A stretch of 64,000 nucleotides of DNA from Ilex aquifolium (lineage: Eukaryota > Streptophyta > Magnoliopsida > Aquifoliales > Aquifoliaceae), in contig OX637402.1 of assembly GCA_951799425.1 (NCBI GenBank), positions 29,914,492 to 29,978,491 of the forward strand. The letters run 5' to 3'. Below the pieces are notes generated by a model that was given only the letters and a program-made list of their open reading frames with translations, searched no databases and was not told where the DNA came from. This document shows positions 13,849 through 24,333 of this stretch, one piece after another. A program made the position numbers and the translations under genes. Each line of letters begins with the position of its first letter. The stretch's first letter is position 1.

Positions 13849-14200
13849 TATCACAATACGAAGTGAGGTGTCATATAGAAGAAAGCATAGTCTGATACCA
13901 TGTGCCTGGATTTGTCGTCGCTGTATGTCTGGACCATTCTTCAGTGGGCATACGGAGGAGAAGCCTAGCCCAAAAGTTAGGACTGATTACATTGGGCCCA
14001 TTTAGCCAATGTTGCAGATCTCAGCGTGTAAGCATGGTCCAGCTCACTTGATTCTCTCTCTCTCTCTCTCTCAATTTGGACCTGAACATTACTATACTTA
14101 TCAATTTTACTCTTTAGACCACAATATAAATTGTGAATTTCAAATGTGGGATCAACCTCAGTGTTTGTACAAAATTAGATTTTGAAATTCGTACAAATCA
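13849..14200. other. Intergenic DNA with a CT microsatellite
   Basis: Duplicated-segment DNA. It contains tctgataccatg near 13891, resembling a reversed tRNA-Met primer-binding site and possibly LTR debris, and a (CT)n run at 14052-14073. No gene was seen. The paralogous stretch is about 31835-32133. Confidence 0.4.
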
Positions 14201-14205
14201 AAATT

Positions 14206-14984
14206 GATGATGCACAAATTGGTCTTCGTGCAAGATCAACAGTCAAGTATATGAATAGGTGTAATTAATGAGCAACTAACAAACAATCAATGACAGTTCA
14301 ATGGCAAAACAGTAAATATAGAGTCAACACAAAGATTTATAGTGGTTTGGTCCGGGTGACCTACTCCACTCTCGGGAACGGCAGTGGTGGCCGGAGATCT
14401 TTATTGATAAACAATGTAACCGGGAGAGTAACTCCGGGTGTATTACAAAGCTTGAGAGAGAGAGAGAGGCAATATGTGTAGGGATATGTAGTGTGTGTAG
14501 GAATTTCAAATTATAGAGGTCTCAAGGTCATTGGACATGCCCTCTATGTGGAGAGGGCTTACATTATATAGGTATGGTGAAGCGGTGAGTTGAGTCGGTC
14601 ACCACTATTTTGGTAAGTACAATTAAGATAGGACTCTACCACTTTAGTAAGTATAATCATGGTAGGACTAGATCTCCGTGCGTATCCCGATATTCTCTCC
14701 CTCGTGCTCCTATTCCATCGAAGAAGGATTTTGAGCTGGGTCGAACTTCGAGTTGGAGTGGCGAAGTCAAGAGGGCGAAAGAGAGACAGAGGACCAACAC
14801 CTGGGCGGCGCCCCTTGGGTGTCCCCCCTTGGGCGGCACCCTCTTGGGTGACCTCTTGGGCGGCGACCCCTTAGGGGTGTTCCCTTGGGTTCCTCCTTGA
14901 TGACTTAGGCTCCTCCTTGATGACTTTGGTGATGTGGGTTCCTCTTAATTCATTGGACTGACCCAGTTAATTTCGGACTCATCA
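14206..14984 (+). mobile_element. Solo LTR (779 bp) with 5 bp target duplication, absent from the paralogous segment
   Basis: The element starts TGATGATGC and ends GGACTCATCA, so it has short inverted TGATGA/TCATCA ends. It is flanked on both sides by AAAAT (14201-14205 and 14985-14989). The paralogous site near 32134 has a single AAAAT and no insert. It contains acacaaagatttatagtgg, a phrase common in plant Copia LTRs, and tandem cttgggcggc units at about 14800-14880. No internal retrotransposon genes are present, so it is a solo LTR. Confidence 0.75.
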
Positions 14985-17208
14985 AAAATTTTCCCTCGTT
15001 TGGTTGATTTGATCCGACCCTAGACACCTTTAGGGTTTAGTGAGTTTAGCTAGGAGAGAATTCCTTGATTCAATTTTTTGATAATATGGACATTTTGACT
15101 ACTTGCAAGTTTAAGATTTATAGTCTTTTATCGTGACTCCTCTTATCTTTGGGATCTAAATTCCACTCTTGAGGTCTTCAATGGGCGGTTGGATGGAGAA
15201 ACAAATAGGCTAAAGCTTACACTCAGACTAGGGTGGGTGCAAGGAAAATATGTAAAGCAAAAACCATGGAAAAGGACGTTGTGGAAGTGCCGAAATATAT
15301 GACTCTAGCCATTTCCTTCACAAGACTAATGAGACAAAGAGACAGGGTGTACTCCTTATCCTCCCATGAATTGATATTTGTCGATCATTCTTAGTACACA
15401 GTAAAGATTGAGTACAAGACCATCTCAGTTGACTTCAACAAATTTATATGGAGATATTTTTGGATGGTGAATTCACAACTGACTCAGTCGCACAATAAGA
15501 ATCATGCGGTTAAGATTGAATTGAACACCGACCCACCTTTGTAATCGAGTAGAATTTGATTAGATAATTCGAAAAGAAATTGACCAACAAGATATTTTTC
15601 ATGTGATTGATTTGGAAGAAAATGTAGATTTTGGTCGAATTTGAAAGGATCCAAAATTCCTCTCTTGAAGCCGCCAAAAGGGAAAAGATTAAATACGTTC
15701 GATGACAATGTATTCTAATATTGAATAAGATTTATTGTCAATCCACACTGATAGATTTAACCGAGAAATTAGATCCAAAGAAAATATTGTTCAACGAGGC
15801 AAAGCCGTGTTGAAGGGGATGGTGGAAGTGGACTATATGACTCCAGCCCTTCTTTTGACAAGGCTGATGACAAAGAGACAGGGTGTGTATTCCTTTTAAT
15901 TGCATTAAGTTGATAATTTAAGGTAGTTGTCCATATTTTAAGGTACATAACAGCAATTAAGTGGACCAGCTTTCAACCTTTTAGTAGGGTGTCGATTATA
16001 ACCCATTAACATGAACCCGAGAGCCCAATTCAACATAATTATAAAATTAATATAATTATTAAATACACATAATAAATAATATAAATTAATATTTGACATT
16101 TAAAATATACATAATATATTTTTTTTTTTTTGTTGATCTTCACACAAACATAATAGGAAAATACCCGATTGACAAGTTAAACGACATGAATTGACAGCCA
16201 ACCACCCCACTTTCTAGAACCGGAGAGGCTGGCACTTTATTGTCGGCCCTGAAAGGGAACAAATTCAAAGCCTATGCACTATGATCTGAACCCCACCCTT
16301 TGAAGATATCAGCTTTTGTTCCATTTCTAGGATGTAGATAGCGTGTTGGCTTCAAGGTAATCTCAATGAAAAATGCTTTACTAACAGAATTTTCAGGATA
16401 ATTCTCATACATAATGGTAGGAGTGTAATTTGGGTGTGGATTGTAGAGGTTGGTAAATCTATTTAGGCTCAATGGAGTTATAGAATAATCAACTTAAGTT
16501 GAACTCGATCATAATTTTAACCAGAATTTTTCTATGTCGATCTATCTCTTCAACCTTGAAACTTGCAAGTTTTAGGATCTGAATCATCGTAGGGAGAAAA
16601 AATGGGTTTGTCAAAAAAAAAACAATTCTCATGATTTACATGGAAAAAACGGGTTCGTCAAAACCATGTAGAAAATCCAAATATTTTTCATGTTTTGGAT
16701 TTTGAACACGTGTTTGAATCAGATTCAATGCAGGTTTGTTTTTAAGATATCACGACTCGAATTGAAATTTGAGTTTAATTCGGAATGAATTCGAATTCAA
16801 GAAGTTTTGGGTTAAGTCTCAAAAACTCAAGACCCAACCCAAGTATTATTTGAAATCAACTTGGGATTTTTGTATAAGCCTAAATTTGAGTCTCGAAAAT
16901 CTTTGTCAAAATACCAAATATTTCATTCTGAGTGCGGGTTAGATTCGGGGTTACACCCCAATACGATATTGATGGAATGAGCCAATTTTCATATATGATT
17001 AGATTAATAAATCAAGTCACTAAATTAGGTCTAATTAGTATTGCGCAATAATAATAATAATTTATACAAAATCAACCCTTAGTTGTGAAGTTGACTACAA
17101 TCATACTAAAGATTTAGAAGTGAGAGGAAGAGAAAAGAATGGATTCACAACCAAATCTCAAACTCATAATTCTCACTACACAAAGACATGGGCTACCATT
17201 GAGGATGG
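14985..17208. other. Intergenic duplicated DNA without a recognised gene
   Basis: AT-rich spacer kept in both duplicate segments (compare 32134-34430). Two related stretches at about 15275-15360 and 15800-15890 share gtggaagtg...tatgactc...acaaagagacagggtgt, so an old local duplication is present. Apart from one small paired ORF listed separately, no coding signal was found. Confidence 0.5.
16272..16472 (-). CDS. Small ORF of unknown function, kept in both duplicate segments
   Basis: A 66-codon reading frame starting MSLNRFTNLYNPHP and ending GWGSDHSA. It is present at 33510-33710 with one visible residue change (Phe to Tyr in the KADIF/KADIY block). I recognise no family. Its retention may only reflect the youth of the duplication. 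It could be a fragment of a dead gene. Confidence 0.2.
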   Translation of the reverse strand: MSLNRFTNLYNPHPNYTPTIMYENYPENSVSKAFFIEITLKPTRYLHPRNGTKADIFKGWGSDHSA

Positions 17209-17213
17209 ATAGC

Positions 17214-18309
17214 TAATTGAGGTCCAATATTTATATTTATTACTGGGAAAGATTAATTATTTAGTTATGAAAGTATGATAAATATGTGAGATTATTTAAG
17301 AACTGGTGCTATGTTAATAAAAGATAAGTTGTGTTTCTTTTTGCAGGAGAATAACATAAAATTGGAAGAAAGTAAGGAAAGATGAAGCATAGCTTAGGAG
17401 GAAGCGTACTGGAATGCGCGTCCGGACGGGGGAAGTATACACGTCCGGACGCAGGTGGCAGAAAGGCAAGAAGCTGAGAAAGGAGTACACTGGAAGTCGC
17501 GTCCGGACGGTTGAAAACCGCGCGTCCGGACGCGTGTGTTGGTCTGCCAACGCCAGATTAAGAGTTTCAATGCAAGACAATCTTTTCCAGGAATAAAGTT
17601 ATAAATAGGAGTTGAAGATCTTGTAATTTTTTTACCTTTTGTTTTAAGAACTCTTTAATTTTAGCTTTAGTTTTAGTTAATCATGTCTGGCTTAAAAGAT
17701 AAGCTAGGGCTATGGGAGAATCTCTCATTGAAGTACGGTAACGTTATTGATTCTGAGTTTAACGGTTTATGATGTTTTGTTAATTTAACTTCTGGTTTTT
17801 TTTTTAACAAAGTTTTTGCTCTGTAAAGATTTTTGAGTTGTTGTGTCATGTACATTGATTGTTTGAATTTCCCTGCGAGTAAATAACTAGTTATTCCACG
17901 CTTGAGGTAATTATCATTATTTCATAAAATAATATAATTGAATTATTATTCAGGTTCCTGAATAATCTTTGGATTATAACTTTTGGTTCTCTTACTTGAT
18001 TTGTTACTTGGATCAGCTGACATTTGATTCTTGTCTCAAGTTAAGACTTGAGTCTTTAATCCTTACTGTACGGAATTGGGAGGGAGTATCTGATGCTCTA
18101 GTATTTTTTTTTATATATTCCCATTTCAATTATTTGGATCAATTTTCCCATTCAACAATTCCTCAAACAGATCTTTTCTTTTTAAATTTGTTTTAGTATT
18201 TGTGTGATTGCTTTCTTGTTACAATTTCTTGTGGTTTGATCTCGGACTTCCGAGTATCTTATTACTTCACTTAATCTGCGCTTGGGTTTACAATATTAAA
18301 GTTGAAGCA
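17214..18309. mobile_element. 1.1 kb LTR-like insertion with 5 bp target duplication, absent from the paralogous segment
   Basis: ATAGC occurs on both sides (17209-17213 and 18310-18314), while the paralogous empty site has one ATAGC at 34431-34435. The insert is 1096 bp, has no coding capacity and includes four copies of the palindrome CGTCCGGACG (17419, 17442, 17500, 17523). A 5 bp duplication fits an LTR-type element, and the end CA is canonical, but the start TA is not, so the class is uncertain. Confidence 0.6.
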
Positions 18310-18482
18310 ATAGCATAAAAACTACTACCATGAACAACACAAATATTACTTACCGGAGGGGCAAAAAAAAACACAACTATCCCTGTCAGAGGAAGAAAGT
18401 GACTTTAGCTATTGCATGTGCTTCTTAAGCTAGAGAGTACTACAGAGACAAAGAGCTTTTAGACTTCGAGGTTCATGCAGAA

Positions 18483-20761
18483 CTAACGGTCTGGCCCACG
18501 ATCATACAATGACAATTGGAAAACCCACTTAGTCAGTGACCTTCTTCTTGTGATGCAAAATGATAGTTGTTGGTTCTCACTATTTTCACCATTAATGGAG
18601 TCCACGAAGGTCTTCATTCTTTGAATTGAAAGTTTCAGTGTTTCTTTCTTCACGTTTGCAAAGCATACACGAAACCAACCCGGTTCAGTGCAATGGCAAG
18701 AGGACCCAGGAGAGATGTTTAAGCTAGCTTCAGAAAGAATCTTCTTCCACAGTTCCATTTCTGCTTCAAATGTATTAGAGCTCAGAAGATGCCTCATATC
18801 GACCCAACAAAACAACCCAGCGTTGCTCTTCAAGCACCTTATACCCTTATTCCCCAGCCCAGAAACAAGCATTTCATGTCTCTTTTTCAGTCTCTTTCTA
18901 TTCTCTTTCATGTAACTCTTCATGAATTTCTTGTCACCAAGAAGGTTGGACAGTAAATACTGAGTCTGTGAAGAAACTAACCCAAAACTCGACATTTTGG
19001 TCGCAGCAGATGTAACTGTCTCATTGTCTGAGTAAATCATCCCAACCCTAAAACCAGGAAGGCCTAAATCTTTGGAGAGACTGTAAACAATGTGAATGCG
19101 GCTCCAAATGTCAGTGTTTTCAAGGTTTCTCTCTCTTGCTGCTTCTATGATGCTTATGAAGCTAGATGAATCAAACACTGTTCCTGAGTATATTTCATCA
19201 CTTACTATATGGAGATTTTTGTCCATGGCGAAGGTAATGAGATGGTTGAGCTCTAATCGGGTCATTGTTGCGCCCAAAGGGTTTGAAGGGTTTGTAATCA
19301 ATACCCCTTTAACTCTTAGGTTAAGTTTTTGAGCTTGTTGATAAGCTTCTTGCAGTGCAGACCCGGTGATCCTGAACTTATTCAAACTCGAGCAGTGTAT
19401 TGGAACAAGTTCAACCCCAGTTCGCCACTTGAGATCTCTATCAAACCTACCAAAAATAGAGAGAGAAATGTCTGAGAAGTGAGAAATGTGTAGAAGTAAC
19501 CTAAAGTTTAGGAGAGAGATTGAAGATAACATTCATTACCCTGGATAGTAAGGTGTGGGAATAAGGAAAGCTTCGCCAGGGTTGGCAAGGCAAAACATGA
19601 GAGTTTCATTTGCTGAAGTTGCACCGGCAGTGAGTACAAGCTTGTTTGGATGGAAACTTACTTTGTTTCGTCTAATTTTTGCCATGAAATCTACCAGTAC
19701 CTGCAAATGATTTTCAGGCCAGTTTCAGATGTTTATTATAACGATAACAATAAGCATGGAAATCAAAAAATGCCCGAAGACTTCTCGAGATTTATTCAAG
19801 AGACATAATCATTAAACGAGAATATTCTGACAACCCGAAAGACTAAGTGACAAGGCAGCGTATAAATACGTTAATAGAAGTTCTAAATTTTTTTATCTCT
19901 ACTGTCTTAAAGAAATTATGAAGTGGTAGAGAATTACTTTCTTGAAAGCAGGCAGGCCATGATAGTCTTGGAAGAGAGCCAGTTCTCTAAATGTAGATCC
20001 TCCATTTTTCTCGAAAGTGGCGACATCCGAGTTCCTTGCAAGCCATGATTCAAGAAGGTCGAAGGAGAGCTACATATATAGAGAGCATAAATAGAAGAAC
20101 ATGAGGGAGACACCAAGAATATTGCATGATGATCATGTAAGGCCATTTGGACAAAAGTGACAAATTGTGCACATACTACTTTTTTTGCCTCAGTGATACT
20201 ATATGTGACATGTCTCTCAAAAAATGCATCATCATGTGATTGTTTGAAATATAGATTGATACCGAGATAGCTTGATTGAGTTATATTTGACTCAATATCG
20301 AGACTGATGTAATTCATATAATCACAAGTCTCATTCAACTCATAGTTACGACTTTATTGAGTCATCCTAAACATTTTTTTGCGATGTCATGATACTATTC
20401 TGTAACACTATGATACAACAGAATCTTTCCTGAACATGTCTAATTTTTTTTCTATGTAATAATTCTTGTGCATTACCTAATTCTTTTATTCGATATAATA
20501 AATGATATGTATCAATATCCTCCCAAAGAATGACTAATTAATACCATACATGAATAATCATTTGGACTAAAAGTGAGAAACGATGCAAACACACAAACAT
20601 ATGATTTTGCTAACCTGATTTTCGGCAAGACCCATCTGGATTATCCCAGAAGGATTTCGAATGACATCATAGGGATTCTTCTCGTACTCCTGCAATCCTA
20701 CAAAGTACGAAGAGTCTTGCCCATCTGCATCGCACCTAGCTTTCCTAGACAACATGTTCAT
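18483..20761 (-). CDS. ACS: 1-aminocyclopropane-1-carboxylate synthase, type 2 (copy 1)
   Basis: Exons (minus): 20615-20761, 19938-20069, 19540-19700 and 18483-19446, all GT-AG and in phase, giving 467 aa. The enzyme converts S-adenosylmethionine to ACC in the cytosol, the committed step of ethylene synthesis, with pyridoxal phosphate. Family blocks in order: [60 protein letters not shown] and [14 protein letters not shown] with the PLP lysine near residue 272, then [15 protein letters not shown]. The tail ends with [16 protein letters not shown], resembling the TOE/WVF motif of type-2 isoforms, which ETO1-type BTB proteins recognise for degradation. Serines in RRRSL and QLSL could be CDPK-type sites by analogy. 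A reading frame running through the last intron in phase is coincidental. The paralogue is at 34605-36878. Confidence 0.93.
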
Positions 20762-20883
20762 TCTAGCCTACAACACTATACCTGTCTAAAAGATCTTGGA
20801 AATAACTTCGTGGGAGCTTCTATAACTCTTGGTAGGGAGAGAGAGAGAGAGGGTTCTAAGTCTAGGAGGCTTGTGCAACTTAG

Positions 20884-20905
20884 AATATATATACATCTAT
20901 ATAGG
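20884..20905 (-). promoter_or_regulatory. TATA box candidates of ACS copy 1
   Basis: On the minus strand ctatatag and gtatatatatt lie about 125-145 bp upstream of the ATG at 20761, followed by a (CT)n leader tract at about 20838-20852. The arrangement is preserved in copy 2 near 37003-37022. Confidence 0.45.
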
Positions 20906-21340
20906 TGGTTGTGAAACACACTACCCGACCGTATTTTTTGTGGATGGTGCTCATTATGTTGACCAAAGAGACACTCAATTTTCTTGGACCAATAATGGAG
21001 AGATAATATTCAACTTTTCACTTATTAAAATTGATCTCATTCGTCTGTTTCAACTTTCAAGTTGGGTATAACACGAAAAAAGGTAACCTAGTCCAAATGA
21101 TTAATTATCTGTTGAACTAGATGTTCCTGTTCTTTTTTTAGTTCAACGGTCAAGGGTATTCTGACCAGCTTATGCATATCTCGACTAATTTTTTTTCCAT
21201 TTCAGTCAAAAACAACTCATCCCTAACTAGAGAATTCATGAGACTTGGCCCCAAAAAATTGTCAAAATCCTGTTCTTATTACATTGTCCTTTTAACTATA
21301 TACTTTTGTTTCACATTACTCTTTTACTAAACGTTACATA
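20906..21340. other. Upstream region of ACS copy 1, to the duplication junction
   Basis: Promoter-side DNA homologous to 37023-37650 except for one MITE in copy 2. Homology with copy 2 ends around 21330-21340 (after aaacgttaca), exactly where the sequence switches to a copy of 9582 onward. No gene was seen. Confidence 0.6.
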
Positions 21341-22842
21341 TGCATAAGAATTAAACATCAAGTGAGATAGTTAAAAAAGATATGATAGCTCGCAACTTAA
21401 CAACAAATATGACCCTGATAGAACGGAACGGAGAAACGGAACTCATGTAGTCACTCCCAAATATTTGGGATGAGGCTTTGTTAAGTTGAGTAGAGGAATA
21501 CATGTTTCATACCATCTTGATCCTAGTTTCACCTGAAAACAAGCATTCTGAGAAAAACCATTGCATCCAACCCCCCAGCACTAAATATTTCTTCTTCAGA
21601 TGTTTCGCAGGCCTTCAGTATCCAACTAGCAGATGGAACAAGTCTGTCAAAGCAAAAAAGGATTGTGGCGTTTTGATTGTACCTGAGCAAGCCTCTGCCC
21701 GAAGTACAATTTACGAGGCTTGGTTGTTTTCTTAAAATGGAATACAAGGACAAAAGCACTACACAAATGGTTATATTGATACCAGCAGAAGTCAAAAGAG
21801 CAGAGATGTTCATCTCTGTCCAATATATCTGCAACCTTCTAGCATCTCATTATCCATTCAAGACAAAAAAGGACACCATATATTAGCCTGGGATAGTGTT
21901 TAAAAAGACTAATAGTGCAGGAAGAAGGTGGCTTTGTTTAATAATGCTCCTGGAGCAGCAAAAATAATAAGTCAATGACTATATGTCAATTTTCGCTGTC
22001 TTACACAGAACTCTAACCATAACTCGGGCAGAAGTTGTATGGATTCATCAGTACATGTAATACACATATGTAAAGGCATCTTAGGAAAACTATCGGATGG
22101 GCTGGGTTAATCCTAGATCAAATCCCATGTTTACACCAGGTAGAACTCCCACAGTTTTGTCATCTACAGCTCAGTGATTTGCATAGTAGTGGGTCCTAAA
22201 TAATCAAGGAATCAACATTATAATTTTCAATCCAAAAGACAATATGCTCTCTGATTTTGTCACTATTTTTCTAATCACAATCTCTAACCATAAATTCCTA
22301 AGTAAAGCAAGACAAACTCGAATCGCTTCAGAAATCGTAACAAAACATAGAAAAACAACATGAAATAATTACCTAAAAATATCCGAGATAGAGAGGCGTG
22401 AACAAATGCGAAGTGATCGAATCCTCAAAACTGAAACTTGAAAAAAGAACGCGTTATTTGGACATTGATAGACTTTGCTTCCACTTCACACAGTTAGGGA
22501 GGCAGAGAGAGAGAGAGATTGGGATTGAATTGAAGGAAAAGAGAAGCGAAGAGAAGGAACGCGAATATTCCAAGAATTTTGAATTTCTTGTACACGCAAG
22601 CCTTACTGCTAGTTACGCAATAGAATCGCTGTGCAAATTGTTTGGGATGTTATGTTGTGTCATTATGTCTGAATTTTTATATAGCAGTTTAATTGCTTGA
22701 AGATCTGCGGGATCAACGAAAGTACCGACACGTGGAGGCAGGCTAGGGGCCTAAGATCGTCTTACTGTCTCTATCCTGTTAGGTTTTTAATTCGGTCTCA
22801 GACAAGGCGGCTATACATAACGATCGCCTGCTCAGGTCTTGG
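21341..22842 (-). pseudogene. Truncated RXW8 fragment: promoter, leader exon and first coding exon only
   Basis: Copy of RXW8 sequence. Coding exon 1 (about 21532-21813) keeps MNISALLTSAGIN, the EEEIFSAGGLD block and a GT donor. Two compensating one-base indels change about 17 residues in the middle, where the parent's VYFGQRLAQVQSK is replaced by an unrelated stretch. Exon 2 survives only as its last bases, fused to the intron edge of exon 1 (near 21530), and exons 3-10 are missing. Leader exon and TATA region are retained at about 22350-22690. It cannot encode a channel, but a transcript from its promoter is possible. Confidence 0.85.
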
Positions 22843-22887
22843 CCCTATATGAACTTGTTTGGACTTAAATTTGTCAAGAAAATTTAT

Positions 22888-23685
22888 GAGATAATGGGAT
22901 GGGGATACCTTTTTCAAAACTTAGTTGACTTTAAGTACCACCTCCAAACTTATCCTCCTTTAAGTCATCTTTTTCATTAAATAGTTGTCAATAAGTACAC
23001 ATTTTAAAACATTTTCAAATTCTTTCTAAATTGTATTCCATAATTACCCCTATCATAAATAGTGCATACTTAATTGAATGTGAGACTTTCAAGATTCCTT
23101 TTGATATTTGTGTATCATTTGAATTTTGAAATTTCATATATATATATATATATATGGAGTCGAAAAAGAGAGACACGATATAAATCGTCATGCAAACAGT
23201 GTTACCAAAGAGAGACACGATATAAATCGTCATACAAACAGTGTCAGCAAAAAGAGATACGATATAATGACAATGGGGGTCCAATCAGTGACATCATGGA
23301 ATGTCATTGGACCCCCATTGTCATTATATCGTGTCTCTCTTTAGTGACACTGTTTGTATGACAATTTATATCGTGTCTCTCTTTGGTGACACTGTTTGCA
23401 TGACGATTTATATCGTGTCTCTCTTTTTCGACTCCATATATATATATATATATATATATGTGAAATTTCAAAATTCAAATGATACACAAATATTAAAAGG
23501 AATCTTGAAAGTCTCACATTCTAATCTTGAAAGTCTCACATTCAATTAGATATGCACTATTTATGGTAGGGGTAAAAGGGCTTTTATGACTTTTTTTAAG
23601 CACATGTACTTCTATCCCAATTATTTTAAAAAGTGTATTTTTATCGTATTAAGTTTTTTGGGAGGTACCGGCCTCCCAATGACCC
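22888..23685. mobile_element. Foldback/Mutator-like non-autonomous element forming a long hairpin
   Basis: Flanked by the 9 bp duplication AAAATTTAT (22879-22887 and 23686-23694); TIR element B shows the unoccupied site. The inner part, about 23045-23575, is a near-perfect inverted repeat. Arms of about 240 bp meet at a loop of about 20 bp near 23285-23305 (cagtgacatcatggaatgtc). Each arm contains tandem units of about 42 bp sharing gagagacacgatataaatcg, and a TA tract. The termini are weakly similar inverted repeats ending in ggtacc-like sequence. A 9 bp duplication is typical of Mutator-like elements. No protein is encoded. Confidence 0.75.
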
Positions 23686-24091
23686 AAAATTTATTTGTTA
23701 TGAAGTTTTTTTTTTTGTCAATTTTATCATATTATCCATTCTCTTTAGAAGTGATATAAAACTAAAAATTAAAAACTCTTAAATCTTAGGAGTTTGACTA
23801 CCATTAAAATTTTTTCTCTCTCATATCTATCTATATCCATATATAAGTTAAGAGTTTGACTAACATTTAAATTTTTTCTCTCTCTTATCTATCTATATCC
23901 ATATATATGTTAGGTATATATATATATTTAATGCATAAATATGTACAATAGTGCAGTTACAGAGATGGTGTGGAAGGTGGAAGATGGAGGTTTTATACAA
24001 GAGAGAAGGGTTCAGAGAGGGTGCAAGGAAAGAAGTGTAAAAGTGGGAAGTGGGGTGTGATTCGAGGGTGCTCAACAGATTGAGTCTTCAC

Positions 24092-24107
24092 CTCGTTATA
24101 TAGAGCC
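24092..24107 (-). promoter_or_regulatory. Pararetrovirus TATA box candidate
   Basis: The minus strand reads gctctatataacgagg, about 70 bp downstream of the nearest as-1 site. A second candidate (gtataaaacc) lies near 23990-24000. Transcription would run into the short leader that is cut at 23929 and continues, in the circular genome, at 29940. Confidence 0.5.
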
Positions 24108-24174
24108 GGACATGAAATTCGGATTTCAAAACTATCCTAAACTATTCACAACTTTATACTGTACAAATTTTTAT

Positions 24175-24281
24175 TGACGTCAGTGCATACGTCAGCAATA
24201 ATGTACAAGCACTGTTTTGTAACGTCACTGCTTCCGTCACTTTATTCCAATAATTTTTTGGTGACGTCATGGCGTTCGTCA
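24175..24281 (-). promoter_or_regulatory. Three as-1-type double TGACG sites
   Basis: On the minus strand each site has two TGACG motifs whose starts are 12 bp apart: CGTCA at 24178 and 24190, at 24223 and 24235, and at 24265 and 24277 (plus-strand coordinates). The same 12 bp spacing defines the as-1 element of the cauliflower mosaic virus 35S promoter, bound by TGA-class bZIP factors. The sites repeat every 42-45 bp, upstream of the TATA box. Confidence 0.75.
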
Positions 24282-24333
24282 CCTCTTCCGGGTCGGATTT
24301 ATCCAAGAACTTAGCTTTATCTGATTATTTCCT

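Larger units (their letters stand above)
9582..21340. repeat. Left unit of a tandem segmental duplication
   Basis: This segment covers RXW8 exon 2 to promoter, the spacer and ACS copy 1. It is repeated in the same order and orientation at 21341-37650. Near-identical blocks include 10636-10960 with 21532-21860, 15000-17200 with 32150-34430, and 18315-21330 with 34436-37650. Copy differences are discrete insertions and deletions, listed separately. Confidence 0.9.

Noticed and set aside
18688..18915. Plus-strand frames opposite the ACS exons (also 19096-19332, 34804-35031, 35212-35448)
   Set aside because: Antisense shadows of a well-supported coding exon; they recur only because the gene is duplicated.
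19447..19532. Extension of the last ACS exon upstream to an ATG at 19532 (and 35648 in copy 2)
   Set aside because: This stretch is the third intron, which happens to be open in phase. Splicing at 19540 and 19446 restores the conserved [13 protein letters not shown] junction.
23015..23549. Overlapping frames on both strands in the inverted repeat region
   Set aside because: They mirror one another because the DNA is a palindrome, and are full of low-complexity Ile/Tyr from TA repeats; not protein coding.
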